A stretch of DNA of 64,000 bases from JBGQAS01 sp964498605 (GCA_964498605.1 CAZCHK010000001.1:1-64000), one strand, 5' to 3'. Counted from the stretch's first letter, positions 8,067 to 17,293 are shown. Notes: generated by a model from the letters alone, not told the origin. Translations and numbers: made by a program.

Positions 8067-8444
8067 TTAAATTGGCAGTGTGATCAAATTGGGGGCGCTT
8101 CGTTTCAACAGGGAATTGATATGGGCGATAAATACACGATTTTCGACCGGCTTTACTAAAAAATCATCGGCACCTGAATTCAGGGCAGAGGCAGCGATAT
8201 GATGATCATCGCACGCTGAAAGAACCAGCATTGGCTTGCTGCAATGGTTGCGGATGAACGTGGTTTTTTCACTCAGATTCGAAATATCGAGATCGATAAT
8301 GATTAGATCCGCGTCAGCCACACAATCAGGATTGACAACAATGCGGTTTAGATGGACGGAGTGCACACTTGCGTTCATCGTTTCCAGAGCAAGCAAAATG
8401 GATTCATATTGGATTGGATCGTCGTTGATTACAAAAATCCGCAT
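8067..8444 (-). CDS. Stand-alone response-regulator receiver domain
   Basis: The 125 residues form a single CheY-like receiver. The acidic pair is Asp8/Asp9, the likely phospho-acceptor is Asp51 in LIIIDLD, Ser76 replaces the usual Thr/Ser switch, and Lys98 is in FLVKPV. There is no output domain, so it must act through a partner protein. No histidine kinase is adjacent; one lies about 28 kb away. GGAG precedes the ATG at 8444. It is divergent from ppdK and upstream of sppA on the same strand, with about 100 nt between them. Confidence 0.88.
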   Translation of the reverse strand: MRIFVINDDPIQYESILLALETMNASVHSVHLNRIVVNPDCVADADLIIIDLDISNLSEKTTFIRNHCSKPMLVLSACDDHHIAASALNSGADDFLVKPVENRVFIAHINSLLKRSAPNLITLPI

Positions 8445-8510
8445 TCGTACTCCATGATCGTGAATGTTCCTATTATCCTTGATATCCAGGCTTTTCGACC
8501 TTTCAGGTTG

Positions 8511-8526
8511 TTTACAGGACTGTAAA
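8511..8526. promoter_or_regulatory. Operator-like palindrome between receiver gene and ppdK
   Basis: TTTACAG-GA-CTGTAAA is a perfect 7+7 bp inverted repeat in the divergent intergenic region. It resembles a site for a dimeric repressor (TACA...TGTA core); no cognate regulator can be named. Confidence 0.4.
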
Positions 8527-8548
8527 GAATCCGTTAGGAAGGAGGTTT

Positions 8549-8602
8549 ATGAACACGGGGATGGGTGAGAAGGGAAGAACACTGGAAATTCCTTTGTGGT
8601 AA
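8549..8602 (+). CDS. Possible 17-codon leader ORF before ppdK
   Basis: AAGGAGG ends 3 nt before an ATG that opens a 17-codon frame starting MNTGMGEK and ending IPLW, stop at 8600-8602. The SD is among the strongest in the window yet no protein gene uses it. A small hairpin (8623-8640) and the ppdK SD follow. It could be a regulatory uORF or a chance frame. An extended -10-like TGGTAAAAT overlaps its end, which would make it untranslated if that promoter is used. Confidence 0.3.
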   Translation: MNTGMGEKGRTLEIPLW

Positions 8603-8622
8603 AATTCTTGACTTGGACATGC

Positions 8623-8640
8623 AACCTGGATTGTCAGGTT
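8623..8640 (+). repeat. Small hairpin in the ppdK leader
   Basis: AACCTG and CAGGTT flank a 6-nt loop and are followed by TTAATTTT, about 15 nt before the ppdK SD. The stem is too short to be a sure terminator; it could be a weak attenuator. Confidence 0.3.
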
Positions 8641-8666
8641 TTAATTTTGATTCACGGAGGTTCGAA

Positions 8667-11420
8667 ATGGCTGATAGGAAATGGGTATACCTTTATAATG
8701 AAGTAGATCAGGCAGAGAAATATTCTGGTGGCGATTGGGAAAAGGTTCGCGCCTTGTTAGGCGGAAAGGGAGCCAATCTAGCGGATATGGCAAGGATCGG
8801 GCTGCCTGTTCCCCCGTTTTTCACGGTGACAACAGAAGCATGCAACGCCTACATTGCCGGTGGCAATAAATTCCCGGAAGGCAGCTGGGAGCAAATGATG
8901 GAAGCTCTAAAAAAGATCGAAGAAGCAGCCGGTAAGCAGTTTGGTGATCCCAAGAATCCTTTATTGGTCTCCTGTCGCTCCGGGGCCAAATTCTCCATGC
9001 CGGGAATGATGGACACTGTGTTAAACATCGGTTTGAATGATGAGACAGCCAAAGGCATGGTGGCTGCGACTGGCAATGACCGTTTTGTGTATGACTCATA
9101 CCGCAGATTGGTCCAGATGTTTGGGTCTGTTGTGATGGGGCTGCCGGATGAAGCTTTTGAGGATGAATTGGAAAATTTCAAAGCCGAAAAAGGTGCCAGG
9201 CAGGACACGGACCTTAAAGCGGAGGATTTGAAGATCCTGGTGGAAATATTCAAACAGGTGGTTAAAAAACTGAAAGGTTATGATTTTCCTCAAGATCCTT
9301 ATGAACAAATCAAGCTGGCCACGGAAGCCGTTTTCGGTTCATGGAATGGGAAACGCGCCATCGACTACCGCCGGGCAACAAATATCCCCGACGATCTTGG
9401 AACTGCGGTGAATATCGTTACAATGGTTTTTGGTAACATGGGCAGCGATTCAGGCACCGGTGTCGCTTTCACGAGAAACCCATCCACGGGTGAAAACAAG
9501 ATGTATGGTGATTATCTACTAAATGCACAGGGTGAGGATGTCGTGGCCGGGATCCGCAACACGGAAAAGATTGAAACTCTGGGCAATGTCCTTCCTGAGG
9601 CTTACAAGCAATTCATGGAGATCACCGCTAAACTTGAAAAGCATTACAAGGATATCCAGGATGTAGAGTTCACTATCGAACGCGGTCGGTTATGGATGCT
9701 GCAAACCCGCAATGGCAAACGAACCGCATTCGCTGCCGTGAAAGTGGCAGTGGATATGGTGAAAGAGGGATTGATCAGTAAAAAGGAAGCTCTCCAGCGC
9801 GTGACGACTGAAAACGTCGACACTCTGCTGCATCCGCAATTCGACCTGGAAACAAAAAATGCAGCTAAAAAAGAAGGCAGGCTTTTCTGCACGGGTGTCA
9901 ATGCCAGCCCGGGTGCTGCCGTAGGTCAAATCTATTTTGATGCGGACAAGACCGAGCGAATGGGCAAGGAAGAAAAGCGGGATGTGATCATGGTACGCCC
10001 GTTTACCAAACCGGATGATGTCCACGGCATGCTGGCAGCCAAAGGCATTTTAACATCGGAGGGTGGGGCAACATCCCATGCGGCTGTTGTGGCTCGCCAG
10101 TTTGGGGTTCCCTGCATCGTTGGTGCCTCATCTGTCAGGATCGATGTGGAAGGCAAAAAAATGGAAAGCAACGGCGTGGTGATCCAAGAGGGTGATTGGA
10201 TCTCCCTGGATGGCGCATCAGGCGAGGTGTTCACAGGCAAATTGAATCTGACCGCGCCATCATTTGAGGAGCAGAAAGAACTGATGGAATTGTTGAGCTG
10301 GGCAGATGAGATCTGTGCAGAACCCGGCACACGGGAATTTCCGGATCAATGGCCGACAAAAGGACTGCAGGTCTGGGCGAATGCAGATTATCCCAAAGAT
10401 GCCAGACGCGCACGAGAGTATGGAGCTGTTGGGATTGGCCTCTGCCGTACTGAGCACATGTTCTTTGAACAGACACGGCTGCCCATTGTTCAGCGAATGA
10501 TTCTGGCAAAATCGAGCGCCGACCGGAAAGCCGCGCTGGATGAGCTTCTGCCCTACCAGAGGAGCGATTTTGACGGCCTTCTAGAAGCGATGACTGGTTA
10601 TCCTGTCATCATACGTTTGATCGATCCCCCTCTACATGAATTTCTCCCCTCGGCTGAATCGCTGCTGGAAGAAGTGATCACCATGCGCGTGAAGGGCGAG
10701 ACTCAGGGGTTGCCTGAGAAAGAAGCTATGCTGGCGAACGTCAATGCCCTGCACGAGTCTAACCCGATGATGGGGCTCAGGGGCATACGTTTGAGCATTG
10801 TCATGCCCGAAATCGTGGAGATGCAGGTTCGCGCGATCTTTGAAGCGGCGGCAGATGTAAAACTGCGTGGTTTTGATCCAAAACCGGAGGTAATGATCCC
10901 GCTGACTGGTCACGTGAACGAATTGAAGCACATCCAACCTCGTCTGACCGAAATCGCCAAAGAAGTCATGGAAGAGAAAAAAGTGACCTTCAGTTATAAG
11001 TTCGGCACAATGATCGAGATCCCCCGGGCTGCTGTCACCGCAGCAGAGATCGCGGAAATCGCTGAATTCTTTTCTTTTGGCACGAACGATTTAACCCAAA
11101 TGACATTTGGTTACTCCCGTGATGATGCGGAGAGAAGCTTTTTGGTTACTTATGTTGAAGCAGGTATTTTGCCCAAGAATCCTTTCCAGACACTGGACAG
11201 AATTGGTGTTGGACGGCTTATGGATATCGCCATTCGCGATGGACGCCAAGCGCGACCCGCTCTCGAGGTTGGAATTTGCGGTGAGCATGGCGGTGATCCA
11301 GAATCGATCGAATTCTGCCATATTGTTGGCAACAACTATGTGTCTTGTTCACCATTCCGTGTTCCGGTGGCCCGGTTGGCTGCCGCTCACGCGGCCATCA
11401 AACATGCGCATGGAAAATAA
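8667..11420 (+). CDS. ppdK: Pyruvate, phosphate dikinase
   Basis: This enzyme interconverts pyruvate, ATP and phosphate with PEP, AMP and pyrophosphate, a glycolytic or gluconeogenic step common in anaerobes. The 917 residues carry an N-terminal ATP-grasp domain (GGKGANLADMARIGLPVPP near residue 32), the swivelling phosphohistidine domain (TSEGGATSHAAVVARQFGVP, His phosphorylated) and a C-terminal PEP-binding TIM barrel (FSFGTNDLTQMTFGYSRDD, then GICGEHGGDP with the catalytic Cys). The ATG at 8667 has CGGAGG 6 nt upstream and yields the usual DRKWVYLYNEVDQA-type start; the in-frame upstream Met lacks an SD. An intrinsic terminator follows. Confidence 0.96.
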   Translation: MADRKWVYLYNEVDQAEKYSGGDWEKVRALLGGKGANLADMARIGLPVPPFFTVTTEACNAYIAGGNKFPEGSWEQMMEALKKIEEAAGKQFGDPKNPLLVSCRSGAKFSMPGMMDTVLNIGLNDETAKGMVAATGNDRFVYDSYRRLVQMFGSVVMGLPDEAFEDELENFKAEKGARQDTDLKAEDLKILVEIFKQVVKKLKGYDFPQDPYEQIKLATEAVFGSWNGKRAIDYRRATNIPDDLGTAVNIVTMVFGNMGSDSGTGVAFTRNPSTGENKMYGDYLLNAQGEDVVAGIRNTEKIETLGNVLPEAYKQFMEITAKLEKHYKDIQDVEFTIERGRLWMLQTRNGKRTAFAAVKVAVDMVKEGLISKKEALQRVTTENVDTLLHPQFDLETKNAAKKEGRLFCTGVNASPGAAVGQIYFDADKTERMGKEEKRDVIMVRPFTKPDDVHGMLAAKGILTSEGGATSHAAVVARQFGVPCIVGASSVRIDVEGKKMESNGVVIQEGDWISLDGASGEVFTGKLNLTAPSFEEQKELMELLSWADEICAEPGTREFPDQWPTKGLQVWANADYPKDARRAREYGAVGIGLCRTEHMFFEQTRLPIVQRMILAKSSADRKAALDELLPYQRSDFDGLLEAMTGYPVIIRLIDPPLHEFLPSAESLLEEVITMRVKGETQGLPEKEAMLANVNALHESNPMMGLRGIRLSIVMPEIVEMQVRAIFEAAADVKLRGFDPKPEVMIPLTGHVNELKHIQPRLTEIAKEVMEEKKVTFSYKFGTMIEIPRAAVTAAEIAEIAEFFSFGTNDLTQMTFGYSRDDAERSFLVTYVEAGILPKNPFQTLDRIGVGRLMDIAIRDGRQARPALEVGICGEHGGDPESIEFCHIVGNNYVSCSPFRVPVARLAAAHAAIKHAHGK

Positions 11421-11437
11421 CCTGCAGTGAACAGCGA

Positions 11438-11471
11438 AAGCGGAGCATTTTCCATGCTCCGCTTTTTTTTT
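11438..11471 (+). terminator. Intrinsic terminator of ppdK
   Basis: AAGCGGAGCAT and ATGCTCCGCTT (11454-11464) form an 11-bp stem with a 5-nt loop, followed by a T-run to 11471. Confidence 0.92.
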
Positions 11472-13866
11472 ATTGCTTTGCATACAACTGTTGATATGTC
11501 CAGAAGAACTCTGTGATCTGCATGATGTACTGCCTGGTTTCGTCGAAACGAATGACCTCAACAAAAAGGTCAGGGTCATTGTTGGACAGCGCTTGCCAGG
11601 CAAGTGCATTTCCTGGACCTCCGTTGTAGGCAGCTAAAGCCATGACAAGATCAGAGTTAAAGTAATCTCGCTGACGGGCCAGGTAACTGACACCCATGGG
11701 GATGTTGATAACGGGTCTCTCAAGATCCGTTATGGAAAATCCAGCTGGCCAATTCAAGTATCCAGCAATCTCCACGCCAGTCGCAGGCATGATCTGCATA
11801 AGTCCAACGGCTCCGGCCGAGGATACAGCATGACCTTCGAATAACGATTCCTGGCGTATCAGGCTATAAATGAGTAGCGGATCAAAGCCATAATTCTGCG
11901 CGGATGTATCTACCAGATCGTTGTAATACAGGCCATAACGGACGTGGTTAAAGTAGATCGGCGCAGAAAACGTCGCCTGGTCTGTTGTGAAGACCAGATC
12001 GAGAATTTGCCTGCAAAGGATGATCGCCTGCCGGTACAGCTGCAGATCGAGCAGGTGATTCATGAGGATATATGAGAGTGAAACGTCAAAGGCGATCGTT
12101 TGGCTCAAGGTGGAGAATTCCTCGCTTGCCTGCGTGTACATGCCCAGTGAGTAGTACTGTTGTGCTTTTTGAAAGGATGAATGGGTTTCCAGGATGCTCA
12201 GATCTGCCAGGTTTATGTTCTCTGGAAGGCCGAAGGTTTGTTTCAGCCAGTATTCAGCCTGTGCTCTTTCTGCCCCAATATCGATGATCGGGTTGATGGA
12301 AACCGAGTTTTCAAAGGCGTTTTTCTGAGTGATCAATTGGCCGGAGCGAATTCCATAATACCCGGTTGGATCGAGTGATTGCGCGAGGCGCCAACTGTTC
12401 AGCGCGGCAGTGGGATCGTTTTGCGCGGAGTAATTTTTTCCCATCCAGAAATGAGCTGCTGACTGTTCGTCCGGGTTATCCGTAAGAAGAATATAGCGCT
12501 GGAAATCCGTGAGTGATGTTTGATAATCCAGTAATCGAAAATGCGAAATCCCTGCCAGGAACAATCCCCGCAGGCTTCGATCAGATTGGGGATATTCATC
12601 GAGAAGTCTTTCCCATGTAGCAGCAGCTTTATCCAGAAAACCTCCTCGTTCATATATCCTGCCTGCTTCAAATAAAAAACCCGGAGAATCGCTAGACTCC
12701 GGTACGAGCGCGACAAAATCAAGCAGGACCTGTGCGGCCTGTTCGTGCAGGTTTTTAATATTCCACAGGAGATATGCTTTTTCATCCCAGGCTGAAATCC
12801 AGAAGCGATCTTCGGGATGGTCCTGGATGAGGAGATCGTACTGGTTCAAAGCATTGTCGTAATCAGCGATGTACAGGTAGGATATTCCTAAAAAGAAGTG
12901 GGCTTCTCCGGCGTGATCCGCTGTCTGGTTGATGTAGCGGGTCAATGCGTCAATTGCATATCCGTATTGACCGGCGTAGTAGTCAACAATACCTCTGTTC
13001 AGGTCAGGAACTGAAACGCCTCTGTTGACCAATTCTACCAATTGCGTGTATGAATCGTATGAACGGGGGAAGTTGAGAACAGAATCGAGATAACGGGCGT
13101 AAGCCTGTTCGGCTTCTTCAATTGCCAGATACATTTGACCCAGATAGAGGTTGACGGTTGCTTTGGTGTAGTCGCTGCTGGTAAGGTTGAAAACTTCCCA
13201 GAGAATGGAAATTGCACTCGAGAAGTCGGACAGATCCTGATATGCACGTGCAATCTTAATCCTTAAAGAATCCTGCCAGGCGGAATCCGCGTGATTCAAT
13301 GCAAGAGAATAATGACGAATCGCTTCTGGCTGGTTGGATTGCAGGACATATAGGTCTCCAATTTTCTCGTGGACAAACGACGGGAGCAGATCAGGCTGTT
13401 GCACCAGGTACATCTGATATGCATCAATCGCTGAATCGTACTGCAGCAAGGTTTCGTAACACCTGCCGGAAAGGAAGTAAGCGTCCGCAGTGACGCTGGA
13501 CTGCTGGTGCTGCTCTCGAATGGTCGTTAAAAATGTAAGCGCTGAAGAACAAATATCCATTTTAAGGTAAGACAGGCTTAAACCTTTCAGAGCTGCGGCT
13601 TGGATTTCCTTTTCAGACGCGGTTTGAAACGCTTTTTCATATTCAGGTATGGCTGCCTGATAATTGCCAGCAAAAAGTAGATCATCCGCAGTGCTGATGC
13701 GGACTTGAGGCAGTAGGGTGGGTGTACCTGTTGGTGCAGGCGAAGGCGTGGGGGTCTTGTCCTGGTGAGTCTGGTCGGGATATTCTGGAGGTACTGTCTC
13801 AGACGAATAGGCACACCCCAGGAAGATGCTTACGAACAATGACACCAATATAATTTTCTTCAACAT
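11470..13866 (-). CDS. Lipoprotein lytic transglycosylase with TPR-like repeats
   Basis: This is a 798-residue exported murein hydrolase. It starts MLKKIILVSLFVSIFLGC, a lipoprotein signal whose lipobox Cys is at residue 18. A Pro/Thr-rich linker follows, then about 500 residues of tetratricopeptide-like helical repeats, then a Slt70-type catalytic domain: YSLIRQES with the catalytic Glu, SAGAVGLMQIMPATG, and ALAAYNGGPGNA. It should cleave glycan strands with 1,6-anhydro-muramic ends. The architecture matches Slt-type enzymes, here surface-anchored. The ATG at 13866 is favoured over the longer frame because it gives the lipoprotein signal. A consensus promoter ends 6 nt before it and no SD exists, so the mRNA is probably leaderless. 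Confidence 0.92.
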   Translation of the reverse strand: MLKKIILVSLFVSIFLGCAYSSETVPPEYPDQTHQDKTPTPSPAPTGTPTLLPQVRISTADDLLFAGNYQAAIPEYEKAFQTASEKEIQAAALKGLSLSYLKMDICSSALTFLTTIREQHQQSSVTADAYFLSGRCYETLLQYDSAIDAYQMYLVQQPDLLPSFVHEKIGDLYVLQSNQPEAIRHYSLALNHADSAWQDSLRIKIARAYQDLSDFSSAISILWEVFNLTSSDYTKATVNLYLGQMYLAIEEAEQAYARYLDSVLNFPRSYDSYTQLVELVNRGVSVPDLNRGIVDYYAGQYGYAIDALTRYINQTADHAGEAHFFLGISYLYIADYDNALNQYDLLIQDHPEDRFWISAWDEKAYLLWNIKNLHEQAAQVLLDFVALVPESSDSPGFLFEAGRIYERGGFLDKAAATWERLLDEYPQSDRSLRGLFLAGISHFRLLDYQTSLTDFQRYILLTDNPDEQSAAHFWMGKNYSAQNDPTAALNSWRLAQSLDPTGYYGIRSGQLITQKNAFENSVSINPIIDIGAERAQAEYWLKQTFGLPENINLADLSILETHSSFQKAQQYYSLGMYTQASEEFSTLSQTIAFDVSLSYILMNHLLDLQLYRQAIILCRQILDLVFTTDQATFSAPIYFNHVRYGLYYNDLVDTSAQNYGFDPLLIYSLIRQESLFEGHAVSSAGAVGLMQIMPATGVEIAGYLNWPAGFSITDLERPVINIPMGVSYLARQRDYFNSDLVMALAAYNGGPGNALAWQALSNNDPDLFVEVIRFDETRQYIMQITEFFWTYQQLYAKQ

Positions 13867-13872
13867 TGTATT

Positions 13873-13901
13873 CTTATAACGAAGAAAACGGGGCGTGTCA
13901 A
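13873..13901 (-). promoter_or_regulatory. Promoter of the lytic transglycosylase gene, leaderless arrangement
   Basis: On the minus strand TTGACA (13901-13896), a 17-nt spacer and TATAAG (13878-13873) precede the ATG at 13866 by 6 nt. Transcription should begin at or within a base of the start codon. Confidence 0.75.
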
Positions 13902-13925
13902 GAAGCCTGAGTAATACGACTCGCT

Positions 13926-13954
13926 TTGACAAAGACCGGTATGCATGTTAAACT
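13926..13954 (+). promoter_or_regulatory. Promoter of the mtnA operon
   Basis: TTGACA at 13926-13931, a 17-nt spacer and TAAACT at 13949-13954. It lies back to back with the transglycosylase promoter, with the two -35 boxes 24 nt apart. Confidence 0.65.
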
Positions 13955-13970
13955 TTGTGCGTTGGATGTC

Positions 13971-13992
13971 GGCGCTCTCGATAGAGAGCGTC
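13971..13992 (+). promoter_or_regulatory. Hairpin in the mtnA 5' leader
   Basis: GGCGCTCTC and GAGAGCGTC form a 9-bp stem (one G-U pair) around a GATA tetraloop. It fills most of the roughly 40-nt leader and ends 11 nt before the ATG, where no SD is visible. It may tune translation or mRNA stability. Confidence 0.4.
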
Positions 13993-14003
13993 ATTTAGTG
14001 TAA

Positions 14004-15068
14004 ATGATGAGAACGATCGAACTAGACACTCATACTGCTTCAGTGCGTTTGATTGATCAGAGGGTACTACCCTCCGAATTAAAGGTGCTTACCTTGACCA
14101 CGTGCCAGCAGATTTCAGAGGCAGTCAGGAATATGGCTGTGAGGGGAGCTCCGGCAATCGGTGTGGCAGCAGCATTTGGGTTGGCCTTGACCGCAATGGG
14201 TCATGTGGGGCATGATTTGCAGGATTTTTTCACTCGACTGGACCTTGATGCCGAAATGCTGCTCAATGCAAGACCCACCGCGGTCAACCTCGGGTGGGCA
14301 GTGAAGAGGATGTTATCGTTGAAAGTGGGCGCTCGATCGGTTGAAGGATTGCGCTGTGATCTAGTAGATGAAGCAGAAAGAATTTCATTGGAGGATATCG
14401 AAACCAATCGCAAAATGGCACAGATCGGCGCGCAGTTGATCACTGATGGTGATGTGATCGTTCATCATTGCAATACGGGTGCGCTGGCGGCTGTTGATTG
14501 GGGGACCGCGCTGGGGTGTATTCGATATGCACACGAGCAGGGAAAGCGAATTCACATTCTTGTTGATGAAACTCGCCCGCGATTGCAAGGTGCCCGCCTG
14601 ACAACCTGGGAACTTGACCAGTACGGAATTTCGTATCAGGTGATCTGTGATGGCGCAGCGGGATATTTTTTATACAGAAATGAGGCAACGAAAGTGATGT
14701 TTGGTGCTGATCGCGTCACCGCTCGAGGGGACATCGTGAACAAATCAGGCACCTATATGCTTGCGCTGGCTGCTAATGCGAGTCACACCCCTGTTATTTG
14801 TGTCTTTCCCACATCGACCCTGGACATGGATATCGAAGCAGGCAGCGATGTGCCAATAGAGTTGCGGTCAGAGCAGGAGGTTTTAGGCCTGCAGTTTGAG
14901 GGACAACGAGTATTTCCTGTCAAAGCCCGTGCAGCAAACCCCGCCTTTGACGTGACCCCCGCGGATTTGATTACCCAAATGGTCACGGAACAGGGTATTA
15001 TTGAAGCGCCTTTCGCAGGCAAACTGGCAAAATTAAGATTGAAATCCGTAAGGGAGTTAAGTTCATGA
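14004..15068 (+). CDS. mtnA: S-methyl-5-thioribose-1-phosphate isomerase
   Basis: MtnA converts methylthioribose-1-phosphate to methylthioribulose-1-phosphate in the methionine salvage pathway. The 354 residues are normal for the family. Diagnostic motifs are NMAVRGAPAIGVAAAFG (about 43-59), HHCNTGALA with the catalytic Cys near 154, VDETRPRLQGARLT, and FGADRVTARGDIVNKSGTY with the catalytic Asp. eIF2B-like paralogues lack the NTGALA Cys context. Two consecutive ATGs occur at 14004 and 14007. It overlaps the next gene by 4 nt (ATGA) and leads a SAM-recycling operon. Confidence 0.93.
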   Translation: MMRTIELDTHTASVRLIDQRVLPSELKVLTLTTCQQISEAVRNMAVRGAPAIGVAAAFGLALTAMGHVGHDLQDFFTRLDLDAEMLLNARPTAVNLGWAVKRMLSLKVGARSVEGLRCDLVDEAERISLEDIETNRKMAQIGAQLITDGDVIVHHCNTGALAAVDWGTALGCIRYAHEQGKRIHILVDETRPRLQGARLTTWELDQYGISYQVICDGAAGYFLYRNEATKVMFGADRVTARGDIVNKSGTYMLALAANASHTPVICVFPTSTLDMDIEAGSDVPIELRSEQEVLGLQFEGQRVFPVKARAANPAFDVTPADLITQMVTEQGIIEAPFAGKLAKLRLKSVRELSS

Positions 15069-16021
15069 TTATTTGTACGGGCTCGATAGCATTTGACTAT
15101 TTGATGTCATTTCCTGGTTACTTCAAAGACCACATACTGGTTGACAGATTGGAACACCTGAGCCTGTCATTTCTGGTGGACGTGATGACAAAGCAGCGTG
15201 GAGGTACGGCTCCGAATATCGCCTATACCCTGGCATTGCTGGGGGATCACCCGTACATTGTTGGAACGGTGGGAGAGGATTTCGAAGACTACCGAAAATG
15301 GTTGGAAAACCATGGCATCAATACATCTTACGTGAAGGTAATTGAGGGAAAATTCACGGCGTCATTCTTTGCTAACACTGACCTATCCAACGCTCAGATT
15401 GCCAGTTTTTACGCAGGAGCGATGGCACATGCGAAGGATATTTCATTGCATGACATTAACAACAAAAAACCGAGGTTGGTCGTGATCAGCCCAAATGATC
15501 CTGGAGCCATGCGGCAGTACACGGAAGAATGCATCGAGCTTGCTATTCCATATCTGTACGACCCCAGCCAGCAGATCGTTCGCATGGATCCGGATGATAT
15601 TCGGTTTGGCGTACTGGGATGTGAATCTCTTTTCGTGAATGATTACGAGTATCTGCTGTTGAAGAAGCATACGGGTTTATCCGAAGCGGACATATTGGGA
15701 AAAGTAAAATATATTGTGGTCACAATGGGAAGCAAAGGTGCAAGGATCCTTGCAGGCGGAGAAGAATACTTCATTCCGGTCTTTCCGGTGGAAAGTATCA
15801 CTGATCCAACCGGAGTAGGGGATGCTTTTCGAGGAGGGTTCCTGCGTGGTTACATGATGGATTTGGACTGGCAGACTTGTGGTCAAATGGGTGCATTGGC
15901 AGCAGCTTATTGCCTCGAGCAGCGCGGTACGCAAAATCACTCTTACACGCCCGAAGAGTTCGTCCAAAGGTATCGAACGGTTTTTGATGATGCAGCGAAA
16001 TTAGATATTCTTTTAAAATAA
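15065..16021 (+). CDS. PfkB-family carbohydrate/nucleoside kinase, probable adenosine kinase
   Basis: The 318 residues show the ribokinase fold: GGTAPNIAYTLALLG near residue 43 (substrate-side glycines), VVTMGSKGARIL, and the C-terminal signature DPTGVGDAFRGGFLRGY containing the catalytic Asp and anion-hole glycines. Sugar versus nucleoside specificity cannot be read directly. The position between mtnA and ahcY favours adenosine kinase, which would remove the adenosine released by SAH hydrolase. The start codon overlaps the mtnA stop by 4 nt (translational coupling). Confidence 0.85.
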   Translation: MIICTGSIAFDYLMSFPGYFKDHILVDRLEHLSLSFLVDVMTKQRGGTAPNIAYTLALLGDHPYIVGTVGEDFEDYRKWLENHGINTSYVKVIEGKFTASFFANTDLSNAQIASFYAGAMAHAKDISLHDINNKKPRLVVISPNDPGAMRQYTEECIELAIPYLYDPSQQIVRMDPDDIRFGVLGCESLFVNDYEYLLLKKHTGLSEADILGKVKYIVVTMGSKGARILAGGEEYFIPVFPVESITDPTGVGDAFRGGFLRGYMMDLDWQTCGQMGALAAAYCLEQRGTQNHSYTPEEFVQRYRTVFDDAAKLDILLK

Positions 16022-16033
16022 GAAAGGACAAAG

Positions 16034-17293
16034 ATGACAGATTTTGACGTGAAAGATATATCGCAGGCCGAAGGTGGCCGACGGAGAATGGAATGGGCAG
16101 AGCGGGAAATGCCGGTCCTGCGGCTGATCAAAGAGCGTTTTTTCAAAGAAAAACCGTTGAAAGGGATGCGGGTTTCTGCGTGTTTACATGTTACAGCCGA
16201 GACAGGTAACCTGATGAAAACTCTGCACGAGGGAGGAGCGGATGTTGTGCTGACAGCTTCCAATCCTCTTTCCACTCAGGACGATGTCGCGGCTTCCTTG
16301 GTGTCCCATGATGAGATCCCCACTTTTGCCATCAAGGGTGAGGACAATGTGACGTACTACAAGCACATAAAAGCAGCTTTGGCGCATAAACCTCATCTGA
16401 CCATGGATGACGGCGCTGATCTGGTCAGCGTGCTGCACAAGGAATACAAAGATATCCTTCCTGGTGTGCTTGGCGGAACGGAAGAGACCACGACCGGTGT
16501 CATCAGGCTCAGAGCCATGGCGGGAGATAAAGCGTTGAATTACCCGATCATCGCCGTGAATGACGCAATGACCAAGCACTTTTTTGACAATCGCTACGGA
16601 ACCGGTCAATCCACGATAGATGGCATCGTGCGCGCGACGAACATACTTCTGGCCGGTAAGAATTTTGTTGTTGCTGGGTACGGCTGGTGCGGACGTGGAT
16701 TGGCAAACAGAGCACGCGGAATGGGCGCAAATGTCATTGTCACTGAAATCGACCCTCTTAAAGCCATCGAGGCGGTTATGGATGGTTTCAGGGTGATGCC
16801 CATGGCTGAGGCAGCCAAATTAGGTGAAATCTTTATCACTGTTACCGGGGATCTCAACGTGATTGATAAAAAACATTTTGAGGTCATGCGGGACGGTGCA
16901 ATCGTAGGTAATTCAGGGCATTTCAACGTTGAGATCAACATACCCGCATTGAAGGAAATGGCTACCAGTGAAAAACTTGTCCGTCCTTTTGTGGATGAAT
17001 ATACACTATCTGATGGACGACGCATCCACATTCTGGGTGATGGCCGATTGATCAACCTGGCTGCTGCAGAAGGGCATCCCGCGAGCGTGATGGATATGTC
17101 TTTTGCGAATCAGGCGCTGAGTTTGGAATATATGGTGAAGAACTACGCTAAACTGCAGAAAAATGTGTACAGCGTTCCTGAGGAGATCGATAAGGAAATT
17201 GCCCGCTTGAAGCTCCTGGCCATGGGCGTTGAAATTGATACCTTGACCAATGAACAGCTTAAATATCTTGGTTCCTGGGAAGAAGGAACCTAA
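16034..17293 (+). CDS. ahcY: Adenosylhomocysteinase
   Basis: This NAD-dependent SAH hydrolase splits S-adenosylhomocysteine into adenosine and homocysteine, relieving product inhibition of methyltransferases. The 419 residues include MRVSACLHVTAETGNLMKTL near the start, HLTMDDGADLVS, and the Rossmann motif VAGYGWCGRGLANRARGMGA. The C-terminus lacks the K-Y pair of long forms, as in many bacterial and archaeal short forms. An SD-like AGAAAGGA lies 6 nt upstream. It is the last gene of the mtnA operon and is closed by a strong hairpin. Confidence 0.95.
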   Translation: MTDFDVKDISQAEGGRRRMEWAEREMPVLRLIKERFFKEKPLKGMRVSACLHVTAETGNLMKTLHEGGADVVLTASNPLSTQDDVAASLVSHDEIPTFAIKGEDNVTYYKHIKAALAHKPHLTMDDGADLVSVLHKEYKDILPGVLGGTEETTTGVIRLRAMAGDKALNYPIIAVNDAMTKHFFDNRYGTGQSTIDGIVRATNILLAGKNFVVAGYGWCGRGLANRARGMGANVIVTEIDPLKAIEAVMDGFRVMPMAEAAKLGEIFITVTGDLNVIDKKHFEVMRDGAIVGNSGHFNVEINIPALKEMATSEKLVRPFVDEYTLSDGRRIHILGDGRLINLAAAEGHPASVMDMSFANQALSLEYMVKNYAKLQKNVYSVPEEIDKEIARLKLLAMGVEIDTLTNEQLKYLGSWEEGT

